Shown here piece after piece: positions 18,169 through 26,321 of a stretch of DNA of 64,000 bases. The stretch is from Megasphaera_A sueciensis (lineage in GTDB: Bacteria; Bacillota; Negativicutes; Veillonellales; Megasphaeraceae). The position numbers were made by a program, and so were the translations under genes. The notes under the pieces were generated by a model that saw only the letters and a list, made by a program, of their open reading frames with translations, searched no databases and was not told where the DNA came from. Position 1 is the stretch's first letter. Each line of letters starts with the position of its first letter. The DNA lies in the NCBI RefSeq assembly GCF_050219315.1, contig NZ_CP116939.1:2604001-2668000 (forward strand). Reading direction: 5' to 3'.

Positions 18169-18416
18169 TAGATATCAACGCCATAGTTTCGGAGAATATC
18201 CAGCCCTTTTTCATAAGAACTGAAAGATAATACATCAGGGGTATCTAATGAAATATCAAAAATATCCTCCATTTCTTCCATTAACTGCATATGTCCCATT
18301 GAATCCCATAATTTAATGGACCTGTATTTTAAACCGGGTAATTGCTCTTTTGTTAGTTTGAAATTGTCCATAAATAATTTATCGTATTTTTCTAAATTTG
18401 TCATTTTTAACACCAT
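18168..18416 (-). CDS. Acyl carrier protein
   Basis: An 82-residue acyl/peptidyl carrier protein. The phosphopantetheine attachment site is Ser39 in DSMGHM, in the usual helix II position, and the remainder (QLMEEMEDIFDISLDTPDVLSF) is acidic as expected. It supplies the thioester tether for the adenylating ligase, LuxE and LuxC. Two starts are possible: the ATG at 18416, close behind AAAGGAT, and the ATG at 18404. I kept the longer. Its divergence and lone placement away from fatty acid genes suggest a pathway-specific carrier. Confidence 0.88.
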   Translation of the reverse strand: MVLKMTNLEKYDKLFMDNFKLTKEQLPGLKYRSIKLWDSMGHMQLMEEMEDIFDISLDTPDVLSFSSYEKGLDILRNYGVDI

Positions 18417-18448
18417 ATCCTTTGTTGTATTTTTTGTGTACGACGTAG

Positions 18449-19159
18449 TTAACCGATAATAAACAAATTTTTCATCATCATTTGATGACAGGTTCCTTCG
18501 GCAACTACTTCATCCTTTTGATTTTTGCAGCGTCCCGTTAGTTCTCCGACATAAAATCTCTTATTTTCTTTTACAGTACTTAATAGCACGGTGGCAGTTA
18601 TTATATCCCCAGGATATACGGGCAAAATAAATCGTATATTTTCATCCATGAGGATAGTGCCATCTCCAGGGAGCTGCATAGCCATTACGGAAGAAATGAG
18701 ACTTCCCGTCAGTATTCCATGGATTACAGGACGGCCGAATCCATAATGAGCGGCAAATTCTGCATCTATGTGAATTTTACCGTAATCACCGGTTAATTTG
18801 GCAAAATTTGTGATATCGTCAGTGGTAAATTGTTTTGTCATGGAAGCAGTATCACCCAGATGAAGCAGTTTTTTTTGTTGGATTTGCGGGATTTCTTCTG
18901 ATTGTTTCAAATATGCAACAACAGTAGCGAAATCACGCGGTAAATACAAAATAAACTTTTTTTTTGTAGCGATCAAGTTATCTGTTGCAACGCAGCAGGA
19001 AACACACCCACAAACAATCAGCCACACATCACATATTTTTGTATCTGGCGTATCATAGACAAATGTGTGTTGGGGAAATTGTTTAATAAGTTTTTTTATT
19101 TCTCGCGCTCGATCATACCGACTGTTACAGCCACCGCAATATTTTATGCCAATTTTCAT
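18449..19159 (-). CDS. Cys-rich N-terminal domain fused to MaoC-like hydratase
   Basis: A 236-residue two-part protein. Residues 1-115 hold a small cysteine-rich domain with CGGC at 8-11 and a second cluster (Cys43, 50, 52, 55, 56), suggesting a metal or iron-sulfur site. Residues 120-236 form a MaoC hotdog domain (FAKLTGDYGKIHIDAEFA, then GRPVIHGILTGSLIS). The MaoC Asp and His of the (R)-enoyl hydratase motif are present, though the usual NP between them is GK. It could hydrate or dehydrate an acyl-ACP or acyl-CoA, for example crotonyl/3-hydroxybutyryl. AGGAG lies upstream of the ATG. The fusion is unusual. Confidence 0.8.
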   Translation of the reverse strand: MKIGIKYCGGCNSRYDRAREIKKLIKQFPQHTFVYDTPDTKICDVWLIVCGCVSCCVATDNLIATKKKFILYLPRDFATVVAYLKQSEEIPQIQQKKLLHLGDTASMTKQFTTDDITNFAKLTGDYGKIHIDAEFAAHYGFGRPVIHGILTGSLISSVMAMQLPGDGTILMDENIRFILPVYPGDIITATVLLSTVKENKRFYVGELTGRCKNQKDEVVAEGTCHQMMMKNLFIIG

Positions 19160-19168
19160 AAGAATCTC

Positions 19169-19465
19169 CTATATATTTTTTTTATGATTCATTAGTGCTT
19201 TTGCTTGTGCTAGTAGATCATCACTGACACCGGTAACTAAAATAACGTCTTTGATTTGTGGCAGATGTTCTTTTACCTTTGATGCAATGATTTCTTCCGT
19301 CGTGGATAATGCAGAGGGACAACCGCTGCACTGTCCGGTTAAACGAACTCGTAAAACATTGTTGGAATAATCAACGATACAGACATCCCCGTGATGTTCG
19401 GCTAAAGTTGGACGAACTTCATTTTCCAAAATAGTTTCAATTTCTTGAAAAGTTATTTTTGACAT
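19169..19465 (-). CDS. NifU C-terminal-domain (Nfu) protein
   Basis: A 98-residue Nfu-type iron-sulfur scaffold or carrier with the CxxC motif CSGC (46-49) in the context GQCSGCPSA. A dimer of such proteins binds one [4Fe-4S] cluster. It is the first gene of the leftward operon, ten bases before the Cys-rich/MaoC fusion, and is preceded by a sigma-54 promoter. It may deliver clusters to that fusion protein or, through the shared control region, to the [4Fe-4S] enzyme AbfD encoded divergently. AAGGAT precedes the ATG. Confidence 0.88.
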   Translation of the reverse strand: MSKITFQEIETILENEVRPTLAEHHGDVCIVDYSNNVLRVRLTGQCSGCPSALSTTEEIIASKVKEHLPQIKDVILVTGVSDDLLAQAKALMNHKKNI

Positions 19466-19519
19466 GGTTTCACATCCTTTAGAATATACTAACTAGTATT
19501 GTATTCTAAATATAATATA

Positions 19520-19537
19520 TAGCAATATTCATGCCAA
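19520..19537 (-). promoter_or_regulatory. Sigma-54 promoter of the nfu-maoC-acp-mbl-luxE-luxC-ligase-rpoN operon
   Basis: On the minus strand the sequence reads TTGGCATGAATATTGCTA. GG and GC have the exact -24/-12 spacing and nearly every consensus position matches (TTGGCAYG, 4 bases, TTGCW). It lies about 55 bases upstream of the Nfu start. Confidence 0.9.
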
Positions 19538-19636
19538 GAAAAAGAGAATAAAAATTTTATAGTAAAAATAATAATATAACGATTTGTAAAATATAAGGTA
19601 ATACCTGATGAGATTGTGTTAATTTGAACAAATGTT

Positions 19637-19883
19637 TTCGTTTGATATAAGAGGAAGTAATCTCATGCTAGATGAGAAAAAAGTGTAAACATACGAATAA
19701 TATTGTATCAAACGAACCTTTTGTTGCAAAAATGAATCTAAAATATTAAAATGTGTTTCAAATATGCAACAAAATAAATGTTTTTAATAGAATATGAGGA
19801 TTTGAATTGTGGCGATTTTCACATGCAACAAAATAAAAGTATTTTTTTAAAAAAAAAGACAATTCAGCATACATGCATGTTGC
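19637..19883. promoter_or_regulatory. Shared upstream activator region with repeated elements
   Basis: Between the two divergent sigma-54 promoters lie several repeats. ATGCAACAAAATAAA occurs twice exactly (19764-19778 and 19823-19837). Its core appears inverted as TTTTGTTGCA (19719-19728) and ATGTTGC (19877-19883). A perfect 11-base inverted repeat, TTCGTTTGATA / TATCAAACGAA, sits at 19637-19647 and 19706-19716. These are the expected type and distance for enhancer-binding-protein sites. Which protein binds is inference; no coding frame is seen here. Confidence 0.6.
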
Positions 19884-19936
19884 TTGCAATAAAAAGTCAT
19901 CATATTTATTCCTTAAAGTAAATGAATCAGGGTTGC

Positions 19937-19953
19937 TTGGCACGTATTTTGCT
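19937..19953 (+). promoter_or_regulatory. Sigma-54 promoter of the 4-hydroxybutyrate cluster
   Basis: TTGGCACGTATTTTGCT matches the -24/-12 consensus perfectly (TTGGCACG, 4 bases, TTGC). It is 70 bases upstream of the AbfD start, on the opposite strand to the promoter at 19520. Confidence 0.92.
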
Positions 19954-20022
19954 CTATGAAGGACAAACGCACTCTTGTGTGGAAAATTAATAGTTATTTA
20001 GAAGTAGAAAGGATGATTTATT

Positions 20023-21474
20023 ATGGCATTAATGACAGGTGAACAGTACGTCGAAAGTATGAGAAAATTGAATTTGCGGGTGTATATGTTTGGTAAAAAA
20101 GTAGAATGTCCCGTAGACGACCCGATTCTCCGTCCATCGTTAAACTCTGTAAAGATGACCTATGATTTGGCACAGCTTCCGGAATATGAAGATTTAATGA
20201 CAGTTACTTCTCCGTATACAGGCGAAAAGGTCAACCGTTTTACTCATATCCACCAAAGCACGGAAGATTTGATGAATAAAGTTAAAATGCAGCGTCTTTG
20301 TGGAGATAAAACAGCTGCTTGCTTCCAGCGTTGTGTTGGTATGGATGCATTTAATGCTGAATTCTCTGTTACCTATGATACGGATAAAAAATACGGGACG
20401 CATTATCATGAAAACTTCATGAACTTCCTTAAATACGTGCAGAATAATGACCTTACCGTTGATGGAGCGATGACGGACCCGAAGGGGGACCGCGGCCTTG
20501 CTCCTCACGCGCAGGCTGATCCGGATTTGTTCCTTCGCGTTGTAGAACGCAAGGCAGACGGGATTGTTGTACGTGGTGCCAAGGCACATCAAACCGGTTT
20601 TATCAATTCCCACGAAGTTATCGTAATGCCTACGATTGCCATGGGTGAAGATGATAAGGATTATGCGGTATCCTTTGCCTGCCCGACGGATGCCGAAGGT
20701 ATTTTTATGATTGTCGGCCGTCAGTCCTGCGACACCAGAAAATTAGAAGGTGCTAAAATGGATACCGGTAATCCGCAGTTTGGCGGCACAGAAGCACTGG
20801 TAATTTTTGAAGATGTATTTATCCCGAATGACAGAATTTTCCTTAACGGAGAATATGAATTTGCAGGTTCCTTGGTAGAACGTTTTGCTGGCTATCATCG
20901 TCAATCTTATGGCGGATGTAAAGTTGGCGTAGGCGATGTGTTGATTGGTGCTGCCGCTGTGGCTGCTGATTACAACGGCTGTCCAAAGGCTTCCCATATT
21001 AAAGACAAGATTATCGAAATGCAGCATTTAAATGAAACCTTGTTTGCCTGCGGTATCGCTTGTTCTGCATTGGGAACGAAGACAGAAGCCGGCAATTATC
21101 TGATTGATCTTTTATTGGCTAATGTATGTAAACAAAACGTAACTCGTTTTCCGTATGAAATCGTACGTCTGGCAGAAGATATTGCCGGTGGCCTCATGGT
21201 AACGGCCCCTTCTGAAAAAGACCTGAAAGATCCGAAACTGGGACCATATGTTGATAAATACCTTCGCGGTGTCAATGTTGTGAGTACAGAAAATCGTTTG
21301 AAGATTTTACGTTTGATTGAAAATCTCTGCCTTGGAACTGCTGCAGTCGGCTATCGTACAGAATCCATGCATGGTGCTGGTTCGCCGCAGGCACAACGGA
21401 TTATGATTTCTCGTCAAGGCAACTTGAAAATGAAGAAACAATTGGCAAAAGCCATTGCTCAGATTGAAGAATAA
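20023..21474 (+). CDS. abfD: 4-Hydroxybutyryl-CoA dehydratase / vinylacetyl-CoA isomerase
   Basis: Radical flavo-iron-sulfur enzyme that dehydrates 4-hydroxybutyryl-CoA to crotonyl-CoA, a step in anaerobic GABA and 4-hydroxybutyrate fermentation. At 483 residues it is close to the family length. The four [4Fe-4S] ligands are visible: Cys100 and Cys104 in CFQRC, then His292 and Cys299 in HRQSYGGC, which match the Clostridium aminobutyricum ligands (C99, C103, H292, C299). FAD is bound by the acyl-CoA-dehydrogenase-like fold. The gene is preceded by a perfect sigma-54 promoter and followed by a CoA transferase. Confidence 0.95.
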   Translation: MALMTGEQYVESMRKLNLRVYMFGKKVECPVDDPILRPSLNSVKMTYDLAQLPEYEDLMTVTSPYTGEKVNRFTHIHQSTEDLMNKVKMQRLCGDKTAACFQRCVGMDAFNAEFSVTYDTDKKYGTHYHENFMNFLKYVQNNDLTVDGAMTDPKGDRGLAPHAQADPDLFLRVVERKADGIVVRGAKAHQTGFINSHEVIVMPTIAMGEDDKDYAVSFACPTDAEGIFMIVGRQSCDTRKLEGAKMDTGNPQFGGTEALVIFEDVFIPNDRIFLNGEYEFAGSLVERFAGYHRQSYGGCKVGVGDVLIGAAAVAADYNGCPKASHIKDKIIEMQHLNETLFACGIACSALGTKTEAGNYLIDLLLANVCKQNVTRFPYEIVRLAEDIAGGLMVTAPSEKDLKDPKLGPYVDKYLRGVNVVSTENRLKILRLIENLCLGTAAVGYRTESMHGAGSPQAQRIMISRQGNLKMKKQLAKAIAQIEE

Positions 21475-21518
21475 TCCTTGCTTACACGATTATTATTTCA
21501 TTTGATCCTATCGCGTTA

Positions 21519-21570
21519 ATATGGAAGCAGCTGCAGGTCACAGCTCCTTTTTCCTGCAGTTGCTGCATAT
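21519..21570 (+). other. Intercistronic hairpin between abfD and the CoA transferase gene
   Basis: GCAGCTGCAGG pairs with CCTGCAGTTGC (11 pairs, one G-T) with a 15-base loop, extended by weaker outer pairing. No T-run follows, so it is more likely an mRNA-stability or attenuation element than a full terminator. Confidence 0.6.
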
Positions 21571-21596
21571 ACGCACAAAAAAGGAAGGTGTGCTTT

Positions 21597-22904
21597 GTGA
21601 AAGACTGGAAAAGTGTATATCCTGAAAAAATTGTGACAGCAGAAGATGCTATTAGTCATATTCAATCGGGTGATAAAGTTGTATTTACACATGCTTGTGG
21701 GGAATCGCAATGTTTAACTAATGCGCTTGTAGCACAAGCGGAACGTTTGGAAAATGTCGAAATTTTGCATATGGTTGCTATGGGGACGGCTCCTTATTGC
21801 CAACCTGGTATGGAAAAACATTTTCATCATAATGCATTATTTGTTGGTGGATCTACACGTAAAGCTGTGGAAGAAGGCCGCGCTGATTTTACTCCGGTAT
21901 TTTTCCATGAGGTACCTAAATTTTTCAGAGAAGGCATCATTCCCATGGATGTAGTCTTACTGCAACTGTCGGAACCAGATGAAGAAGGTAATTGCAGTTT
22001 TGGTATTTCTTGTGATTACACACAACCTGCTGCAGAAGCTGCGAAACTGAAAATAGCTCAAATTAATAAAAATATGCCGTTTACTTATGGCAACAGCATT
22101 AATATCAAGGATATTGATTATATTATTCCTTGTGATGAACCTCTTATCGAATTACAGCCGCCTAAAATTGGCGAAACAGAAAAAAAGATTGGTGAATATG
22201 TAGCCTCTTTGATTCAAGACGGTGATACATTGCAGCTCGGAATTGGAGCTATACCTGATGCCGTGTTATCTTTCTTGGGAGATAAGAAAGATTTGGGGAT
22301 TCATTCGGAAATGTTTTCTGACGGTGTAGTGGATTTGGCCAACAAAGGTGTTGTTACAAATGCAAGAAAGACTATTGATACAGGTAAATTTGTATCTTGT
22401 TTTTTAATGGGAACCAAAAAATTGTATGATTTTGTGGATCATAATCCGGATGTACTGATTAAACCGGTGGATTATACAAATGATCCGTTTGTTGTTTCTC
22501 AGATTGATCATATTATCAGCATTAATTCGGCAATGCAAGTAGATCTTATGGGACAGGTTAATGCAGAAATGATAGGTTCTCGTCAGTTCAGCGGCGTGGG
22601 TGGCCAAGTTGATTTTGTTCGCGGGGCGGCACGTGCAAAAGGTGGCAAAGCTATTATTGCAATGCCTTCTACCGCAGGTCATGGTAAAGTTTCCAAGATT
22701 TGTGCCAGTTTAGATTCTGGTGCAGCTGTTACTACATCGCGTAATGATGTGGACTATATAGTTACAGAGTTTGGAATTGCTTCCTTAAAAGGGAAGACCT
22801 TGAAGCAGCGGGCTACAGCGTTGATTCATATTGCGCATCCTGATTTCCGAGCTGGATTGATTGAAGAATTTGAAGCACGGTTTCATTGTAAGTTTGAAGA
22901 ATAA
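21597..22904 (+). CDS. abfT: 4-Hydroxybutyrate (acetyl-CoA) CoA-transferase
   Basis: Family I-type CoA transferase that moves CoA from acetyl-CoA to 4-hydroxybutyrate (or butyrate), giving the substrate of AbfD. The protein has about 435 residues with QLGIGAIPDAVLSFL and the catalytic Glu in HSEMFSDGVVDL. It is full length and resembles Cat2/AbfT proteins. The GTG at 21597 is preferred because GGAAGG lies 8 bases upstream; an earlier in-frame GTG at 21588 directly abuts that site. The gene follows abfD by 120 bases containing a stable hairpin. Confidence 0.88.
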   Translation: MKDWKSVYPEKIVTAEDAISHIQSGDKVVFTHACGESQCLTNALVAQAERLENVEILHMVAMGTAPYCQPGMEKHFHHNALFVGGSTRKAVEEGRADFTPVFFHEVPKFFREGIIPMDVVLLQLSEPDEEGNCSFGISCDYTQPAAEAAKLKIAQINKNMPFTYGNSINIKDIDYIIPCDEPLIELQPPKIGETEKKIGEYVASLIQDGDTLQLGIGAIPDAVLSFLGDKKDLGIHSEMFSDGVVDLANKGVVTNARKTIDTGKFVSCFLMGTKKLYDFVDHNPDVLIKPVDYTNDPFVVSQIDHIISINSAMQVDLMGQVNAEMIGSRQFSGVGGQVDFVRGAARAKGGKAIIAMPSTAGHGKVSKICASLDSGAAVTTSRNDVDYIVTEFGIASLKGKTLKQRATALIHIAHPDFRAGLIEEFEARFHCKFEE

Positions 22905-22937
22905 TCCTGTGTTATCTTGCTTAACTTGATACATATG

Positions 22938-22998
22938 CCATAGCAGCTGTCACGAAAATGAATTTTATAGGGTGGAGATGGTTGCTATGGTTTTTTTG
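22938..22998 (+). terminator. Possible terminator after the CoA-transferase gene
   Basis: CCATAGCA pairs with TGCTATGG, followed by a run of seven T. The loop is large (about 37 bases), so efficiency may be partial and the permease may still be co-transcribed. Confidence 0.5.
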
Positions 22999-23054
22999 TA
23001 TTAGTATCAGGTGTAGTTTACTATTTCAGTATTTTATTGGAGGTGTGACCTATT

Positions 23055-24530
23055 ATGTTTGGTCCTATTTATAAAAGAAAAGAAGGAGAAGTGCAGCCTG
23101 GGATTAATCTGCATATTTTTAAATTTGTCCTGCGGTTGCCGTTTATCCACTATCGCTTCGAATGGCCTGATTATGTGCAAGGTTTATTGCTTTGTGCTGT
23201 TTGTTTGGGTATTATTCCCGTATTGCAAGAATATTTGGGGATGCCCTTTGAAATCGCTATTACTATCGTTATCATGAATGGTTTCTTATATTGCTGGCAT
23301 GCCCATTTAGGAGATCCTGTCGTTCCCGGTTGGATTACTCCCGCTATTCCTTTGCTGTTGTTATGGATATCTTCGTTTCCCAACGATACAGCAGAACGGA
23401 TGCATGCATTGATTGCTTTTGAATTTGAACTCGGCGTAGTAACCTTGTTTTTGGGAGCTACCGGATTAGCTAAGAAAGTTGTAGATATGGTTCCTGATGC
23501 ATTAAAGGCCGGGATTCTTATTGGAGCAGGTATTGCCGCCGTTCGTCTTGTATTCAATGCTGGCGGCAGTTTTGATAAGTATCCTTGGACAATTGCGATT
23601 GCCATTGGCTTTGCTTTTTATCTTTCCTTCAGCAATCACTTTAAAACTATTATGCGGAAAAATAAGGTATTCCAAGTTATTTCCGATTTAGGATTACTGC
23701 CGGCCATGTTATTGGCTGTTGTTATTGCTCCGCTTGTAGGAGAACTTCCTTGGCCGACGATTGAATGGGGATTTACTCATCCGCAATTTTATGAATTGTT
23801 TACTCAATGGAGCCCGTTTGCCGATCGTATTGGGTTCCCTCCTTTGCAGTATTACATTTCAGCATTTCCGCTTGTCGTAGCTGTTTATGTGGTATTGTTT
23901 GGTGAATTGATTCAGGCAGATGCATTGATTGATGAAGCTCGTGAATTCCGTAATGGTGATGAAAACATTCATTTTGATGCGAATCGGAACAATTGTATTG
24001 TTGGTATTCGGAATATTATTATGTCCATGCTCGGTCCTGATCTTTCTATGTGCGGACCGCTGTGGGCAGCAATGCAGGTTGTTATTTGCGAACGGTATAA
24101 ACATGGCCGTGATGCAATGGACAGCTTAATTGGCGGGGTTGCCTCTTTCCGACTTGGTACTTTTACAGGGTATTGGATTTCACCTATTGTTAGTTTTGTA
24201 AAACCGATATTGCCCATAGCTTTGGCTTTAACTATGTTGATTCAGGGATATGTAGCAGTTCGTGTAGGGGTTTTGAGAGCTAAAACGTTCAATGATTTAG
24301 GTGTTGCCGGTGTTATCGGCGGTGTTCTTGTGTCCCGTGGCGCTGCCTATGCATTGGCAGTCGGAATTGTTCTTTGTCTTCTTGTGTATGGTAAAAATTT
24401 CTTCAAGCGCAGATTAGATTTATATAATTTAAAATCAGATCCTTTATTTAATATTGCTGCAGAAAAAGAACTGGCACAGGCTCAAGAACAAGCTGGTGCA
24501 TCATCGACTGCTGCAAAAGACGTGAAATAA
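23055..24530 (+). CDS. Putative NCS2/benzoate-type permease
   Basis: A 491-residue integral membrane protein with about 12 hydrophobic segments. Features are PGWITPAIPLLLLW near residue 95, LKAGILIGAGIAAVRL near 155, ELIQADALIDEAREFRNGDENIHFD near 290 and a hydrophilic C-terminal tail. The glycine-rich half-helices suggest the UraA/SLC26-like fold, but no subfamily signature is decisive. Lying in the 4-hydroxybutyrate cluster, import of 4-hydroxybutyrate, GABA-derived acid or a related carboxylate is likely. GGAGG precedes the ATG. Confidence 0.6.
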   Translation: MFGPIYKRKEGEVQPGINLHIFKFVLRLPFIHYRFEWPDYVQGLLLCAVCLGIIPVLQEYLGMPFEIAITIVIMNGFLYCWHAHLGDPVVPGWITPAIPLLLLWISSFPNDTAERMHALIAFEFELGVVTLFLGATGLAKKVVDMVPDALKAGILIGAGIAAVRLVFNAGGSFDKYPWTIAIAIGFAFYLSFSNHFKTIMRKNKVFQVISDLGLLPAMLLAVVIAPLVGELPWPTIEWGFTHPQFYELFTQWSPFADRIGFPPLQYYISAFPLVVAVYVVLFGELIQADALIDEAREFRNGDENIHFDANRNNCIVGIRNIIMSMLGPDLSMCGPLWAAMQVVICERYKHGRDAMDSLIGGVASFRLGTFTGYWISPIVSFVKPILPIALALTMLIQGYVAVRVGVLRAKTFNDLGVAGVIGGVLVSRGAAYALAVGIVLCLLVYGKNFFKRRLDLYNLKSDPLFNIAAEKELAQAQEQAGASSTAAKDVK

Positions 24531-24554
24531 GTTTTGATATCCGGAGGCTAATAT

Positions 24555-25166
24555 ATGCAGTACTATGGTGATTTACTGAGAAATTTATCTAAGCAAAACT
24601 CGGCTGAAGTCTGTGAGTTTTTTATTAAAAAATGTATGGTAAAAGCAAAAAGCAGATCTACAAATGAGGCGATGAAGCGTTTCTTTATGATTTGTGCTGT
24701 ATCGGCCAATGATGGAATCAAAGAATTTTTGGAAAGAAATAATTTAGCGTTCAGCAGCTATTGGGCCCATCGCCGGTATTTTGCCAAGGTAAGAGATAAG
24801 GTTCCTGTGGTAGTGAAGTCTTATTTGTCCTGCATACTACTGATGTTGGCGACACAAAAAAAACTTATTTTTAAAAAAACAGGAATGAACGAACAAGAAT
24901 TACTTTCTATATGGTGTGAAATATTTAAATATAATGATTCTGATAAGGAACATTTTAATAAACTAGTAAAAAAAGTAGGTTTTGGCGAAGAAGGATTACA
25001 TATGATATTTGCCGAATTAAATGGTATATGTCATGATTGGCTGAACGGCGGTGAGCCTGAAAATCTTCCATGCAATGATGATAATCGTGATTTTTTATTG
25101 TATCGTGTAGGCCAAGATGTGTATACGCTTACTTTACGACTGCAAGAGTATCAAAATATCAATTAA
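24555..25166 (+). CDS. Hypothetical protein, 203 residues
   Basis: I do not recognise this protein. It is predicted soluble, mostly helical and rich in Lys, Asn and Phe, with cysteines at about residues 20, 27, 47 and 92 but no CxxC motif. A GGAGG sits 9 bases before the ATG, and it lies 24 bases after the permease gene and 20 bases before the FMN dehydrogenase gene, so it is certainly part of this operon. A regulatory or enzyme-maturation role in the 4-hydroxybutyrate pathway is possible, but nothing in the sequence proves it. Confidence 0.75.
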   Translation: MQYYGDLLRNLSKQNSAEVCEFFIKKCMVKAKSRSTNEAMKRFFMICAVSANDGIKEFLERNNLAFSSYWAHRRYFAKVRDKVPVVVKSYLSCILLMLATQKKLIFKKTGMNEQELLSIWCEIFKYNDSDKEHFNKLVKKVGFGEEGLHMIFAELNGICHDWLNGGEPENLPCNDDNRDFLLYRVGQDVYTLTLRLQEYQNIN

Positions 25167-25186
25167 AAATTAGGAGTACATATAAG

Positions 25187-26224
25187 ATGGATCAGGCAGA
25201 ATTGTTTACCCTGGCAAAGAAAAGGATGCACAATTCGTGCCGCATATGTAAAATATGTAATGGTATTACTTGTGCCGGTGAATTGCCCGGATTAGGGGGA
25301 ATCGGTACAGGTAATGCTTTTTACAGAAATTGGAAGTCTTTGCAAGAATATACGGTAAAGGATTGCAATCGCGGTACTCGAGATTTCATTCCCGATACGC
25401 ATATGACATTATTTGGACAAGAGGTGTCAATGCCTATTATATCAGCTCCGGTAGGATCTATTGCGGTAAATGCCGGTATACAAGAAGAAACTCCGGAAAG
25501 TATTGAAGATCAGTATATGCATGCTTTAATACAAGGTGCCAATGCTGTTGGAGTAATGGCTATGATTGGAGATGGACCGCAGTCGTATAGTTTTGCTGTA
25601 GGCATGAAATATGCGAATTTGTATCCTGGTAACATCATATCTATTATTAAGCCACGGCCGGATGAAGTTATTATTGAACGCGGTATTATGGCAAAACGTC
25701 TTAATGAACCAGCTTTTGGTATTGATGCAGATGCATCTAAACTTGCGTTGATGAAAACAAAAGGATTGAATATAGAGAATAAATCTCCCAAAAGTTTATA
25801 TCGTATAACGCAAGCTGTTTCTTTACCGTTTATTGTAAAAGGTATTATGACTGTTAAAGAAGCAATTGCCTGCGAAAAAGTCGGAGTTAAAGCTATTGTC
25901 GTGGGAAACCACGGGGGCCGTATTTTAGACACTATGAAGGGGGCTGCAGATGTGCTGCCGAAAATAGCCGATGCGCTTCAAGGTCGAATGACTATTTTGG
26001 CAGATGGAGGTATACGTTCGGGAGAAGATGTTTTTAGGATGTTAGCATTAGGAGCAGATGCGGTTTTGATTGGACGCCCTGTTCTGTTCAGTGTTATTGG
26101 CGGCGGCGCAGAGGGCGTTAGAATTTCTTTTCAGCAGTGGCAAAATGAATTACGTAGGGTAATGGTTAGGGCAGGTGCTGAAAATTTAAAGCAAATAACG
26201 CGTCAAATGATACAAAAAATATAA
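25187..26224 (+). CDS. FMN-dependent alpha-hydroxy-acid dehydrogenase
   Basis: A 345-residue TIM-barrel flavoprotein of the lactate oxidase / glycolate oxidase family, oxidising 2-hydroxy acids. The active-site histidine is in GNHGGRILDT near 240 and the FMN phosphate site is ADGGIRSGEDVFRMLALGADAVLIGR near 267-292. The N-terminal segment is unusual: it holds four cysteines (CRICKICNGITC, 18-29), suggesting a bound metal or cluster found in anaerobic members. It sits between an unknown protein and a GldA-like dehydrogenase. The natural substrate is unknown. Confidence 0.82.
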   Translation: MDQAELFTLAKKRMHNSCRICKICNGITCAGELPGLGGIGTGNAFYRNWKSLQEYTVKDCNRGTRDFIPDTHMTLFGQEVSMPIISAPVGSIAVNAGIQEETPESIEDQYMHALIQGANAVGVMAMIGDGPQSYSFAVGMKYANLYPGNIISIIKPRPDEVIIERGIMAKRLNEPAFGIDADASKLALMKTKGLNIENKSPKSLYRITQAVSLPFIVKGIMTVKEAIACEKVGVKAIVVGNHGGRILDTMKGAADVLPKIADALQGRMTILADGGIRSGEDVFRMLALGADAVLIGRPVLFSVIGGGAEGVRISFQQWQNELRRVMVRAGAENLKQITRQMIQKI

Positions 26225-26321
26225 AAGGCAGATGATTTCTCCTACAACGAATACTTTGGGAAGCAATAACATATATTCGAGGGTAGGAGATTTTTTATTT
26301 ATTGAAAGGTGGAATTTTATT

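Noticed and set aside
12560..19465. Bioluminescence (lux) operon
   Set aside because: LuxC and LuxE are present, but no luciferase subunit, LuxD or flavin reductase of the lux type is encoded; an ACP, ligase and hydratase point to another purpose.
19690..19943. Possible small gene between the divergent sigma-54 promoters
   Set aside because: The 61-codon minus-strand frame is Phe-rich, has no ribosome site and coincides with the repeat elements and one promoter.
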